Origin: Amyloporia xantha
Taxonomy: Eukaryota > Basidiomycota > Agaricomycetes > Polyporales > Adustoporiaceae
Length of the DNA stretch: 64,000 nt
Assembly: GCA_036971615.1 (NCBI GenBank)
Contig: JAYKKR010000033.1
Location: 124,001-188,000 of the forward strand
Direction: 5' to 3'
Shown here: one piece after another, positions 47,282 through 58,800 of the stretch
Layout of the letters: each line of letters starts with the position of its first letter
Numbering within the stretch: the first letter of the stretch is position 1
Position numbers and translations under genes: made by a program
The notes under the pieces: model-generated
Told to the model about the DNA's origin: nothing
Databases searched by the model: none
The model's input: the letters and a program-made list of their open reading frames with translations, nothing else

Positions 47282-47520
47282 TCCATTTCTCTGATGCAGA
47301 CCGTGAATATTGCCCACCTGGATGAGTGCTGGAGACTGTAAAAAGCAGTCCACTCGTATTCGATAGTTAAACGCTGATGATGAGTTACGACGAGATGACC
47401 GGGATATCGCATCAACGGAGAGATCCAGGAACACAGATATGAAATTGCAGAGGACGTTGCATGTACAGAATGACGTGCAGACATAAAGCTAAGCGGGGGG
47501 AATGGGACGTACGCCGCGGT
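47282..47520 (-). repeat. 239-bp inverted repeat, right arm
   Basis: Reverse complement of 42732-42970, ending ...ACGCCGCGGT. Sequence outside the arm differs from that outside the left arm. Confidence 0.85.
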
Positions 47521-47908
47521 GTAAGGCTTGGTGCTCCTCCCGCTGTGCGATAAGCACACCTGGAAGGAACAGATCAATGAGTCGAAGGGGAAGGGGAGTG
47601 AAGACGTTCGCAGCGTCTGGCACGGAGGATGAGCAAGAGAGAAAAGAATTGATTGAGCTAGAGACTCGTAGGTATATGGGGGACGCTCTATGTGTGCTAT
47701 CCCAGTCAAGTCGCAGTCGCAGTCCTAAGTACGCAGTAGATATCCCGAATCGCAGTAAAATGGGTCAAGCCGCTTGCTCGCCCTCTCGTAGAAGTAAAAC
47801 GCAGTGTAGCTCCGCTGAGCAAGAAAACCCGGTCGCGTGAAAGTCAAAGTCCCAGTCGCAGCTCGTACCAGATGGTAGATGCCCCCTCCGCCTCGTCCCC
47901 CTTCCTCA

Positions 47909-47915
47909 TATATAC
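47909..47915 (+). promoter_or_regulatory. Possible TATA box for the first antisense gene
   Basis: A TATATA stretch lies about 140 bp before ATG 48051, followed by a pyrimidine-rich leader (CTCCCGCTTCCTCCC). This is a common layout for fungal promoters. Confidence 0.35.
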
Positions 47916-48050
47916 CTCGTCCCGCGTGCGCTGCCACGTCACTCTCCCTCCCGCTTCCTCCCGCTACCTCCCGCTGCCTCCCCTCCGACTCTTCCCCTGA
48001 CTTACTTATCCTCCTTCCGCGCGCTCTTCCCTCCCTTCGCCTCATTCGCC

Positions 48051-48772
48051 ATGTCTGAGCCTGCCGAACCCACCGACCCCATCGGTTCCCTCCACGTCCG
48101 CCGCTACCTCCTCCTCGTAGACGTGCTTCGCGCTGAGTGCGTTGTTGAGCCTTCATTCCGCCCTTCCGATCCGGCTGCTTGGCTTGCCTGGGCGCACGGA
48201 GTGCGCTGGCTGCTGGTTTGTCCACCCTCTCTTTTACTTCTCTTTCCTTCCCCTCACGTCCCGTCCCGCAGCGCCTTGCCTATGAAGCTCGAGCCCAAGC
48301 CATCTTCCGCTCCTCCCTGAGCCATCGCGGTGCAGTCCCCTATCCTGGGATCGCCTGGAGCCCCGACGAGGTTCGTTCCAATGCGCAGCGGGACGAAGCT
48401 GGTACTCCGCCTCCCCTCCCGTTGTACACGGAAGAGGCCTTCTGGACCCCTCCCCGCATCGCCGAGGAACGTACCGATGAAGCTTTAGAACGGCTCGAAC
48501 TTGTCGCCCGCCAGTTCTCGGACACTTTGGACCGTATGCGTCCCTATCCGCGGGCGTTCGAAGACCTAGAGCACTCGATCCGTGTTGCCGCTCATGCTCT
48601 GGGAGGGAGGGGAGGACGTCGGGAGGGAGGTCCCTCGCGGGCCCGTACCCCTGCGGAGGAGGATTTCCGTTACCACCGGGAGACTATTTATCGTCCCCCG
48701 CGCCACCGCTCGTTCTCTGACGTCGGCGGGGAAGGGCCCGATGCTCCCATCGACTTGTCGACCGTAGATTAG
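48051..48772 (+). CDS. Antisense-trio gene P1, unknown function (2 exons)
   Basis: Exon 1 is 48051-48215 (55 codons, MSEPAEPTDPIGSLHVRR), with a GT-AG intron at 48216-48271 in phase 0. Exon 2 begins RLAYEARAQAIFRSSLS and runs to the stop at 48770-48772. The first exon ends with DPAAWLAWAHGVRW, which matches the end of exon 1 in the two genes downstream. Exon 2 has a short amphipathic helix (LERLELVARQFSDTLDRM) and an Arg/Gly-rich tail. It is encoded on the strand opposite the degraded Ty3 pol to its right. No known domain. Confidence 0.65.
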
Positions 48773-49228
48773 CGTTCCGTCCTGTAGTCGTTCTGTTCGA
48801 ATGCCATGCTTGCTTCCGCCGAGCTCTTTTGTCCCGCGTGATCGCATCTCCTCCGTTCCGCTGTCTCGTCCTGCCCTACCGTCCGTTCATAGGGTAGCGC
48901 GTACCCATTCCTTACACCCCCTACCCACTTAAATTCCGACCGTCCTCGGTCGGTCCGCCGTCCTAATCCCCGAGCAAATCCCCGAGCCTTCAGGCGTCCG
49001 ATCATCGCAGATGCACGCGATCGGGCCGCGATCGCGTTAAGATCGATAGCGCTGGGGCACGCGCCCACCTCGAGGCGCCCCTGCCGCGCATCCCGCTGCT
49101 CCCCCAGAGGCTGCCAAACGAGGGGAACGGCACCCGCTTCTTCATCCCCAACGTCCTCCCCTTCCCTCCGTCCTCGCCCTCTACCTCCCCATCTCCCTCC
49201 CCGACCTCGACCTGCTCCCTCCGCAACC

Positions 49229-52200
49229 ATGTCCGTCGACCTCACCACCCCTACCGCCGCCCGCCGCTCCCTCCCAGTCATCGAACAGCGCCTCGACACT
49301 CTGCGCAGCGCGGAGCCCACGCTCGATGAGGACGCCTCGCCCCAGGACCTGCAAAACTGGCTCCGCTGGGTGAACGCGCTGGGTCAGACCTGGGTAAGCA
49401 ACCGGACCACTCCTCCCCATCTCTGCCGCCTCCTAACTTTGCGACCCCCGCCAGGTGGCCCTGTCCGCGGCCCACGCTGTGGCCAGCCACCAAACGACTC
49501 CGCGCAGCGCTCCCCCCAAGGACCTGCAGGTCTGGGTCGCCGCGACGCGCGGCCGGCTCATGGCCTACCGTGACGATTTCCCCGTCGCTGACCAATATTA
49601 TGACACTCTCCTGCAGCGCCTCTCCCCTTCCTATCACGCCGTCTTTCTCGCCGGCACCCAGAACTTCACCTGGAACCGCCGGGCTCGCACCCTCCGCAGC
49701 CTCTGGCCCCCTGCCTCGTTTCCTCCCACCGACGCCGACACCTCCGCCTCAGGCTCCCGCTATACGAGCCCGTCGGAAACGGACGAAGTAAGTCACGCCG
49801 CCTCTCCAGGCGGAAGCGTGCCGCTAACCCCGACGACCGAGGAGTTGGGGGACGATGAGGGAGAGGAGGAGGCAGATCCGTCGTCCGACCTCGCCCCGCC
49901 ATCCCCGCCGCCACCACGCACCGTAGGCGGCAGGAAGCGGCAAACGAAGGGCAAGACGGCCGCCCCGAAGCCCCCAAAAGCGCCCCGTCTTTCGATCAAG
50001 GTTCCTCCCCGTCGCACTGGCACCGCCGCCGCCTCCGACCTCAAGAAGAACCTCGCGGATCGTCCGAACCGCGACCGGCGAGGCCCCATCGCCTACCTCA
50101 ACCATCCGCCCTGCGCGTTCTGCATCTACAAGGGGTATCGCTGCGCTGGCGACGGCACCCGCCGCCACGTCTGCGAGCCGTGCATGATCGCCCGGAAGAA
50201 ATGTTCCATCCGCGACGAGCCGCCGGCGAATCGTAAGTCCCTTCCCGCCCGTCCTCCCATAGACCTCCCCTTCACCTGTTTCATTCACAGAACACATCGA
50301 GTTCGTGGGCCTGCCATCCGATGAGGACGACGACGAAGAGCCCTACCCCCCCGAATTCCCCCTCATCAATCGCCCCCGCCCCGTCGTCGTCATCCCGCCC
50401 CGTCCGTGCGCCCCCACCATCCGCGCCCCCGCCGCCTCCCCTGCACCCACGCCCGTCACTCCCCCTCCGCGTCCATCCGTACCCCCCTCCGAGATCCTAC
50501 TGTCCGCCGAGGAACCGTTGTTCCTTCCCGGGACCCCCGACTGCCCGATCTCCCCTCCATGGGAGCCCTCAAGCCTCCTTCCCACCTTTTCCCCCCTTCC
50601 GCTCCATCCCCCTCCCGTCGTCATTCGCCGTCCTCGCAACCTCGACCTCCTGGACGTCGCCGCAGAGCCGCCGTGCGAGCCGCAGACCGAGCTCGAGATG
50701 TGGCTCGTCGCTCGGTTAGCGGCCACCACCGACTTCCTGTTCCAGATGGCCGATCGAGCGCGGGACCTCGGGTACGCAGAGCAGTTTGGGATCGCTGACT
50801 ACCCCGACAACACGCTCGACCCCGCTCGCTCCGCCAGCCCTGCCCCCGACTTTGTCGAAGGGTCCTCTAGCGGCCCCGCTCCTCATCCGGCTCCCGACAG
50901 CGACGACGCCGTGGCTGAGCTCCTGGCCGCCGAGCTCGACTCCCCTACGCTGCCGCCCAGCTGCTTATGTACTAATGATGCACCAACATGATGGGTAGGC
51001 CCAGGAACGCTTATGCACCAGGCAGCGCATTGGCCTGGCTGTTGATGCATCACTTCCTGGGGCTTCGCCGGAACCTCCGGGGCCTCCTCCCTTTCGCCGT
51101 AGGCCCCCTTCGGCATCACGGCTTATTACCATATCAGGTAGGTAGATTTCCAATAGGGTCTGGGTCACGAAATATGTGGCGGAATTTATATTATGGGTGG
51201 CACAGACTTATTTGGGCACCAAAAATGTATTAAAATGGCAAAAAATATTGAATTTCTTTTTTCACTTCAGTAGCTAGGGTACAATGATAACAAAAGCTAT
51301 CTACGGTAGGTATAGCGAGCGTGCACGGACGGGCGAGCGTGCACAGACGGAGCATGCACAGACGGGGGAGCGCGCACGGACGAAGTGAGCACAGGCAAGG
51401 GAGACCGGCGGAGCGAATGTGCACGGACAGGGGAGCGTGCACAGCGAGCGCGCATGGATGGAGCGAGCATGGGTGGGGGAGTAGACACCGGCGGAACGAG
51501 TGCGCACGGACAGGGGAATGTGCATGGACGAAGCGAGCGTGCACGGACGGGAGAGCGTGCAAGGGTGGGAAGAGCAAGCAAGGGCGGAGTGAGCTGCACG
51601 GGCAGGGCGAGCGTGCAATGGCCGGGCGAAACGTGCAACGGCCGGGCGAAGCGCGCAACAAGGACGGGGGAGCGTGCAGGCGCGGACGGGGCAGCGTGCA
51701 GGCGCGGACGGGGCAGCGTGCAGGCGCGGACGGGGCAGCGTGCAGGCGCGGACGGGGCAGCGTGCAGGCGCGGACGGGGCAGCGTGCAGGCGCGGACGGG
51801 GCAGCGTGCAGGCGTGGAGAGGGGAGCGTGTGGATGGAACGTGTGAGCGAATTGGGCGGGCAGGGTGGGGGGGCAGGGTTGGATGGTAGTAGACAGCGGG
51901 GGGAGCCCGGACGGTGGGAGCAGCCATAGCGAAGGGAGCAGGAACCGAGCGAACGCGGGGGCGATGAGCGGCCTGGGCGAGCAAACACGGATGGGGTGAG
52001 TAAACACGGACAGGGGGGGGAGCAGGAACCAAGCGAGCGCGGAAAGGGGGAGGGGCGAGCGAAGGGAGCAGTGACTGAACGACCGAGCGTGGAAGGGCAA
52101 ATGCAGACCGGGTGAGCAAACGTGGACGAGGTGAGCGAACGCGGACAGGGGGGGCGGTGAGCAAACACAGACGGGACGAATGTGGACGTGGACGGACGGA

Positions 52201-54661
52201 CGGTGCGGGTGAACGTAGACGCGGACGGATGGACGGTGCAGGTGGACGTAGACGCGGACGGATGGACGGTGCAGGTGGACGCAAGCCAGCTACGGGACGG
52301 GGGTGCAGCGTGAGGGAGCGGGCGTGCATTGTGCGCTGTCAATCTAGGTCAGTAAATGAAGAATACAAAAGGACAACAAAACTTACTTTATAACGCTGCT
52401 CACGAGCAGCAGCGGGTCGTCGTTGCCGACCACAGTGATGATGACGACGACGACGACGAGCAGCCAAAGGCGACGCGTCACCTTTGGCAGTCCGGGAAAT
52501 GCCGGGTTTCCCAAAGCGGAAGGCGTCTTAAACGTCTTACATTCGTCTTACGACGGCTGGGGCACTATTGAGAACATTCCTGTGTTCTCAATAGTACCTT
52601 AATCCATGTAAGAATTTAGATTAGCACAGTAGAATACCATCAGAACATGCTTACCAAAAATGAGAGGCACAAGACGAGATTTGCGAGGTGAGGAGGTGTC
52701 CCGAGTCGGCCGAGGCCTGGCGCAGCCAATCAGGTGGCGCGCTCAGCCTGGCGCGACTCGATGGTCGAAACGTTCGCCAGCCTAGCTACACGGCTGCTTC
52801 GAACATTGCAGCCGCAAACATTCACTTACTCACACAAAATTTAAATAGTATTCATTTTTATAGACTCCATACTACAGGATATCTTCCATTTAATCACTGC
52901 ATAAGTTAGTGCTCATGGTATTCACTAAAACATGCTAGTTTTCGGTCATTCTGGACCCAAAATAGATATATTTCGTATATAGCTCTCTGAGGAAGTACAG
53001 GAACATCTAGAAAACTCATACATAGACTATTAAACACATTATAAGTACTCCCTACAGCTTATATACGAAATATATTTGCTTGAAATCTTCGTACTCGCTG
53101 TTCAGCACGACTAGGACTTCAGCCACATGCCCAAATCGGGCATTTCGGCCGTTCCCGCACTGCGCGCCAACAGCGCCGCGTCACCACAGGTCGTCTCCTC
53201 GACGTCGTCCACGACGCTGACGACGTCCCGCTGCTGCCCGCGAGCAGCGTGTTCAAGTAAGTTTTTAATATTTATCTGTAATGTTCAGTTACTGACTGGC
53301 TGTTTAGCCCGGTAGCGTTCTCTGCCCACTCCTCTGCCCACTCCCCTCCCCGACGTCTGGTCAGCCCCGTGCTGCACACCCATCCGCTGCGTCCCCGCCA
53401 CTCCCCGCTGCACCTTCCCTGCTCCCCGCTGCACCTTTGCCGCTGCGCCCTCCCTGCTTGCCGCTGCGCCTCTGCTGGTGCACCCCCACAGCTCGCCGCT
53501 ACACCTTCTCGCTGCCATCCACGCCGGCTCGCTCCCCTGCCTGCGCCGGCTCGCCCCCGCCGTCCACGCTACACCCTCTCACTGCCATCCACGCCGGCTC
53601 GCTCCTCCATCCACGCCGGCTCGCTTCCCTGTCCGTGCCGGCTCGCTCCCCTACCTGCGCCGGCTTGGTCCCGCCGTCCACGCCCACTCGCTCCTCCATC
53701 CGCGCCTGCTCGCTCCAGCGCCTGCTCGTTCCCCGTCCTCACTCACCCCGCCCGTCTGTCCTCGCTTGTCCGCCCGTCTCCGCTCGTCCGTCCTCGCTCA
53801 CCCTGCCCACGCCTGCTCGCTCACCCTGTCTGCGCCCGCTCGCTCCCCTGGTCCGCACCCACTCGCTCCTTGATCCGTGCGTGCTCGCTCCCGTCGTCCG
53901 CGCCGACTCGTTCATCAATTTGCGCCTGCTTGCTCCCCGATCCGCGCACGCTCGCTCCTCGATCTGCGCCCGCTTGCTCCCGCCATCCACGCCCGCTCGC
54001 TCCCGTCGTCCGCGCCTGCACGCTCTCCCGCTCGCTCCTCCATCCGTGCCGGCTCGCTCCCCTGCCCGCGCCTGCTCGCTCCTCCATCCGTGCGCGCTGG
54101 CTCCGCCGGTGTCTACTCCCCCGCCCGTGCACGCTCCGTCCGTGCGTGCTTGCTATGTCCATGCAGGCTCCCTGTCCATGCGCGCTCACTCCGTCTGTGC
54201 GCGCTCCCTCCGTCTGTGTGCGCTCGCTATACCTACCGTAGATAGCTTTTGTTATCATTGTACCCTAGCTACTGAAGTGAAAAAAGAAATTCAATATTTT
54301 TTGCCATTTTAATACATTTTTGGTGCCCAAATAAGTCTGTGCCACCCATAATATAAATTCCGCCACATATTTCGTGACCCAGACCCTATTGGAAATCTAC
54401 CTACCTGATATGGTAATAAGCCGTGATGCCGAAGGGGGCCTACGGCGAAAGGGAGGAGGCCCCGGAGGTTTCGGCGAAGCCCCAGGACGTGATGCACCAA
54501 CAGCCAGGCCAATGCGCTGCCTGGTGCATAAGCGTTCCTGGGCCTACCCATCATGTTGGTGCATCAGGGGTACATAAGTTGGTGTGCCGCCGCTGTCGCC
54601 CACCGACGAGGACATGTTAGACCTCACCGGGGCGTCCAAAGGGAAAGGGCGCGAAACGTAG
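49229..54661 (+). CDS. Antisense-trio gene P2 with Zn2Cys6-like cluster, split by element C
   Basis: Exon 1 is 49229-49393 (55 codons, the same length as in P1), followed by introns at 49394-49454 and 50233-50290, and then a long exon into element C. After removing C with one TGCCGCC copy, the frame continues TLPPLSPTDEDMLDL and stops at 54659-54661. Exon 1 ends DLQNWLRWVNALGQTW. The middle has an acidic patch, a basic KR-rich linker and a cysteine cluster CX2CX6CX9CX2CX6C (CAFCIYKGYRC, CEPCMIARKKC) like fungal Zn(II)2Cys6 domains. The rest is Pro-rich. The frame is intact apart from the insertion. A DNA- or RNA-binding role is inferred from the cluster. Confidence 0.7.
51300..52330 (+). repeat. 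GC-rich minisatellite, left arm of element C
   Basis: Includes about seven near-exact copies of a 22-bp unit (GTGCAGGCGCGGACGGGGCA core) at 51673-51815, within a longer degenerate array of GTGCACGGACGGG-type units. Open frames across it are repeat translations. Confidence 0.85.
52390..53270. other. Central region of element C, shared with element D
   Basis: Contains GCGACGCGTCACC, CGTCTTACATTCGTCTTACG and GAGTCGGCCGAGGCCTGGCG, in the same order as in element D. No gene seen. Confidence 0.65.
53370..54230 (-). repeat. GC-rich minisatellite, right arm of element C
   Basis: Degenerate CGCCNGCTCGCTCC-type array, roughly the reverse complement of the left-arm array but without the 22-bp expansion, so the arms have evolved separately. 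Confidence 0.75.
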
Positions 54662-54987
54662 CGCGGGCCTCCCCCTTGATTCGCGTAGTGTACGAAATGT
54701 ACTTTTATCTCGTAGTTGACGTAGTCGTCCGTCTGCCGTTGTATGCCGTCGATCTTGTATGTACGCGCCTCCCCCCCGCCGTTGATCGGCTAAAATCAAT
54801 GCATGTCAGTTTACTCGTCCCGCAGCCCCCTTCCGCCCCATGTGCCCCTGCCGCGTGTCCCATCGCGTTCTTCGTAGAAGCCGCCTCGCGGCAAGCGCGT
54901 GTTGCGCCCCTAGGTATAACTACCGCCGCCCATCATCGATCTCCCTGAGTTTCTTCCCCTCGCCCCTCTATCTTCGTACCCCGTCTC

Positions 54988-55840
54988 ATGAGCGCGACGC
55001 CCCCGGTGTTTTCTCCTGAGGAGGCCCGCAAAAGGTACCTGCAGGTCCTCTGTGACAACCCCATCCCCTCCGATCCGGCCGCACGCATTGCGTGGGTCCA
55101 CGCCGTAGACACCGCCGAGGTACGTGCTCCCCCTTCCGCCCACACTATACGTTGTCCTCAAACCCCCGCCTAGGCCGTCCTTCATTCCACGCTTCCGGAG
55201 GACTATGACCCTTCGTCCCCGTCGGAGCCCGTCCCCGGGATCGACGTCCTTGCCCGCCGCGCTGTGGTGGACTCCTTCCGCCTGTGTTACCTCCCGCATC
55301 CGCCGCCAGTCCCCATCCGCCTGACTGCCTTAGAACTCCAAAACGTCCAACTCCAAGCGCGCATCGACCAACTCGAACCCGCTCTCGCTCAGATCCTACA
55401 AGTGCAAATGGACCCGCTGCGCTCTGACGTCATTGCCCGCCCTCGAGATCCTCGCGGAAGTAGATCACCATTTGTCTCTCCAAGACACGGCCCTTTCTTC
55501 CGCGCTGGGAACGTCCATGTCCCTCCTTCGTGCCGAGGTCCACGCGCGCGCCCGCGATTCCTCGTCTGCCTTGCGTATCCTCCAAGACCAGGTCGCCCAC
55601 GGATTCGACCGAGCCGCCTTCTCCCTCTCTACCCACAACACCGTCATCCAGTCCCTTCTCCGCCGCGTCCTCGCCCTGGAAGCCCGCTTCCCTTCCCCGA
55701 CCCTCCTTCCGTTCCCTACTCTTCCCCCCATCGTCAGATCCTTCCTCCCCGCTCGATCCCTCCCCTTCCGCTTCCTCCCCATAACTCTTTTGCTCGCTTT
55801 CCCGATCCACCTCTTCATCCCCTACTTCCATTTCGTCTAA
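54988..55840 (+). pseudogene. Antisense-trio gene P3, one frame break; stop overlaps the pol stop
   Basis: Exon 1 is 54988-55119 (MSATPPVFSPEEARKRY, 44 codons), with a phase-0 GT-AG intron at 55120-55173. Exon 2 starts AVLHSTLPEDYDPSS. Exon 1 ends DPAARIAWVHAVD, matching P1 and P2. Exon 2 contains coiled coil (LELQNVQLQARIDQLEPALA). After a +1 change near 55433 it continues with DTALSSALGTSMSLLRAEVHA and ends with TAA at 55838-55840. That stop shares two bases with the minus-strand pol stop (CTAA), an exact tail-to-tail overlap. Possibly part of the same mobile unit as the pol. Confidence 0.55.
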
Positions 55841-58800
55841 TACCCCTTTTGCGCTTCTTCCGCTTCTTCGACGATCTTGCGCACGTCTAGTGCAACCTCC
55901 TTTCGCGCCTTATACGGTACCACACGGAACGCTGCGTACCGTAGTCTCGACACCGCTCCTGTTAGTTCCGCGAGTATGTAGGCTCCTCCTTTTGTACGCC
56001 GTATGACAATCATAGGCCCGAAATACCGGGGTTTTGACTTCCTGCTATGCTCCGTCTCGATCTGTGAGTTCCGCACCAGCACCAGATCCCCCGCCGCGAA
56101 CACAAAATCCTTGATCGTCCGTGCGAACCGCCGCTCAAAATCCTTGACCGATGCGTATCGAGCCGCTAGCACCCTCCGCCGTACGTCCTGCAAATCCTCC
56201 GCCCGTTTGAGCAGCTGGCGCCCCCGGATTTCAAGTAGGTCCACATCGCTGATCTCCTTCCGGTCGGGCGGCACCAAGTAAGTAGCTTCCGCCAGGTCGA
56301 AAGGGAAGACTGGTTCGATCCCGTGCGCGATAAAGAAAGGCGAAGTGCCCGTCGATTTCTGAATCGTCACCCGTTCCGCCCAAAACACAGCATGCATCAC
56401 CTTAGGCCACCCCTTCTCGTTCCCTCCGCAAAGCTTAACCGCTGCTTCCCGTACGTCCCGGTGCCTCCGCTCCACGATCCCGTTCGCCTGTGAGTTGTAC
56501 GCTGAGATTCGAATATGGTTGATTTTGTACCGTTCCCGCAGGTGTTCCAACGCCGCGACAAATGGTGTCCCGTTATCCGTAACAATCTCCTCCACCGCTC
56601 CCCACCGACACAGCAGCTCCTCGTAGATGAAGTTTCCAATCGTCACTCCTGTCTCCTTCCGCAGCATCCGCCATTCTGGGTAAGATGACAGGGAACAACG
56701 CGCTTGGACGATATGCGTGTACCCGTATGCTGTTGGCATGTGCATCGAGTCCATGTGCACCTTCGAAAACAGCCCCCCCGGCATAGGTACCGTCGGTGGG
56801 ATGTGGTACTTGTGCGCCTTGCAGAGCTGACACTCATGGCAGCTTCCCACATACCATTTTACGTCGTGATCGAGACTAACCCACCAGAATCGTTCGAGGA
56901 GCCGGGCGCGCACCGTGAAGATCCCCTTGTGCCCGAGGGAGTCGTGCGCCTCTTTCATCAGGCCGTACCGTTTCCCTTTCTCCACCACCACCTTGTGCTT
57001 CCCTCCTTTATCTTTCTTCCAGAGCCTCCCCCCTTTGACAAAGAACTTGCTAGCGTAACGGACGAACGAGGTGAACTGCCTTTCGTCCATTCCTTCCGGC
57101 CGCCTCGGGTCTCGTAGAAATTCGTCTACCTTCCGCACCCTTTCCTCCCGCGCCCCTCCGTTGCCGACCTCTGGGATCTCTACCCCCTCTCCCGCGTCCA
57201 GCGACCACACCATGAGTCCCTCCTCGTTCCTCTTCCCTCCCGGCGTATTCAAGACCTCCATGGTGAACGCGTACGCCTCGTCAATCCACTCTTTGAAGTC
57301 ATCTTCCTCTTCCGGGTCTTCTTCCGCTGCTCCCCGCCGCGAAAGCCCATCCGCCCCCGCGTGCCGTTCCCCCGGCACGTGTACCAGCTTGAAGTCGAAT
57401 AGGAGGATCCCAGCGATCCATCTGTTGATAGTGGTGTTTGGTTGGATGTCTGGGTTATTTAGCATCCCCTTAATATATTTGGCGTCGACTTCGACGACCA
57501 GCTTCTTCACTCCGATAATGTAGATCCGGCACGCTCGCAGTGCCCGGAACAACCCAAACAGCTCCAGCTTGGCTTGCGAGTATCGGGATTCGCGTTCGTT
57601 CCACGTTATGGACCCGAACCGGTTTGGCCTTCTCTTCCCGTCCTCCCCTTTCTGTAAGATCACGAACCCCACCCCGATCCACGATGAATCCACCGCCAGA
57701 ATTACCTCCCGTTCGGACCCATAGTCAATCGGGACGAGCGCGGGCGAGTTGATTACTGCGTCCTTCAGCTTCCGCATAGCGTCCTCCTGCGCCTCCTCCC
57801 ATACGAAGTCGGCTCCCTTCCGAAGCAGGTCGTTGAGTGGGCGCGCCATTTTTCCGAAGTCCTTTACGAACATCCGCACCAGCCCGCAGGTCCCCAAAAA
57901 TCCTCGCACGTTTGTTACCGTCTCGCACCGCGGCCAATCCTTGATCTTCTGCACTCGGGACTCCTCCGGGACCCTCCCCTCGTACGTGCATCGGTGCCCT
58001 ACCACCACCACCTCTGGAACGCACAAATACGCCTTCTTCCCCGAGAACGTCCCTCCCACGTTCCCGATCCGTTGCAACACCCGATTTACGTTCTGTAGGT
58101 GTTCCCACACGAATCGCCTTATCCCTGGGTTCCCCTCGATTGTCTCATACCCCCCCCTTCCAGCTCGTACCGGGTCTTTGGCCCTTTAATTGGCACGTCG
58201 TCGATGAACGGGACCGTGACATGCGGAATCTCGTCCTGCAGGATGAAGGTCACATCCCCATGCATAATTTGCGCAGAATTGGTATACCCCATCGGAATCG
58301 AGGTCAGCCGAAATGCCCCCAGCGGCGTCTGGAACGAGGTGATGTCCCGAGACCGGGCGTCCAGGGTCCGCTGGTCGAAAGCTACGTATAGGTCCAGGAT
58401 CCCATAACATCCCCTTCCCCCAAAGGACTCCGCCAAATGTTCTACCAGTGGGGGAACCGCCGCGTCCTTGATAGCTACGCCGTTTAGGGGTTGTAGATCG
58501 TGCACCAACCGGAGGGACTTCCCGTCTTTCTTTACCACGCAGAACCACCTGGACCGGTACAACGAGTTCGAAGGCTCGTACACCCCGAAGCGATCTTGTC
58601 CTTGATGATTTGTACGACCTGATCAAAGATTCCCGGCGGGATAGGGATGTTCTTCAGCACCCACGGAACGTGTTCCACCGTCGGAATCATGACCGGGTCG
58701 AAGTATTCGTCCGAGAACCTTCCCTTCTCCGTCTCGTCCCAGGCGAACACCCGCTCGTGCTGTCCCACTAAAAAGTCCACCAACTTCACTTCCTCTGGCC

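Larger units (their letters stand above)
50958..54584 (+). mobile_element. Palindromic element C (3627 bp) in antisense-trio gene P2
   Basis: It begins CAGCTGCTTATGTACTAATG and ends TACATAAGTTGGTG, with the exact 7-bp duplication TGCCGCC (50951-50957 and 54585-54591). The outer arms (about 340 bp) are near-perfect inverted repeats. Inside each is a GC-rich minisatellite, and the centre is shared with element D. No transposase. Confidence 0.9.

Noticed and set aside
51230..54312. Multiple 250-370-residue overlapping frames in element C
   Set aside because: Same cause: minisatellite arms of a palindrome, not genes.
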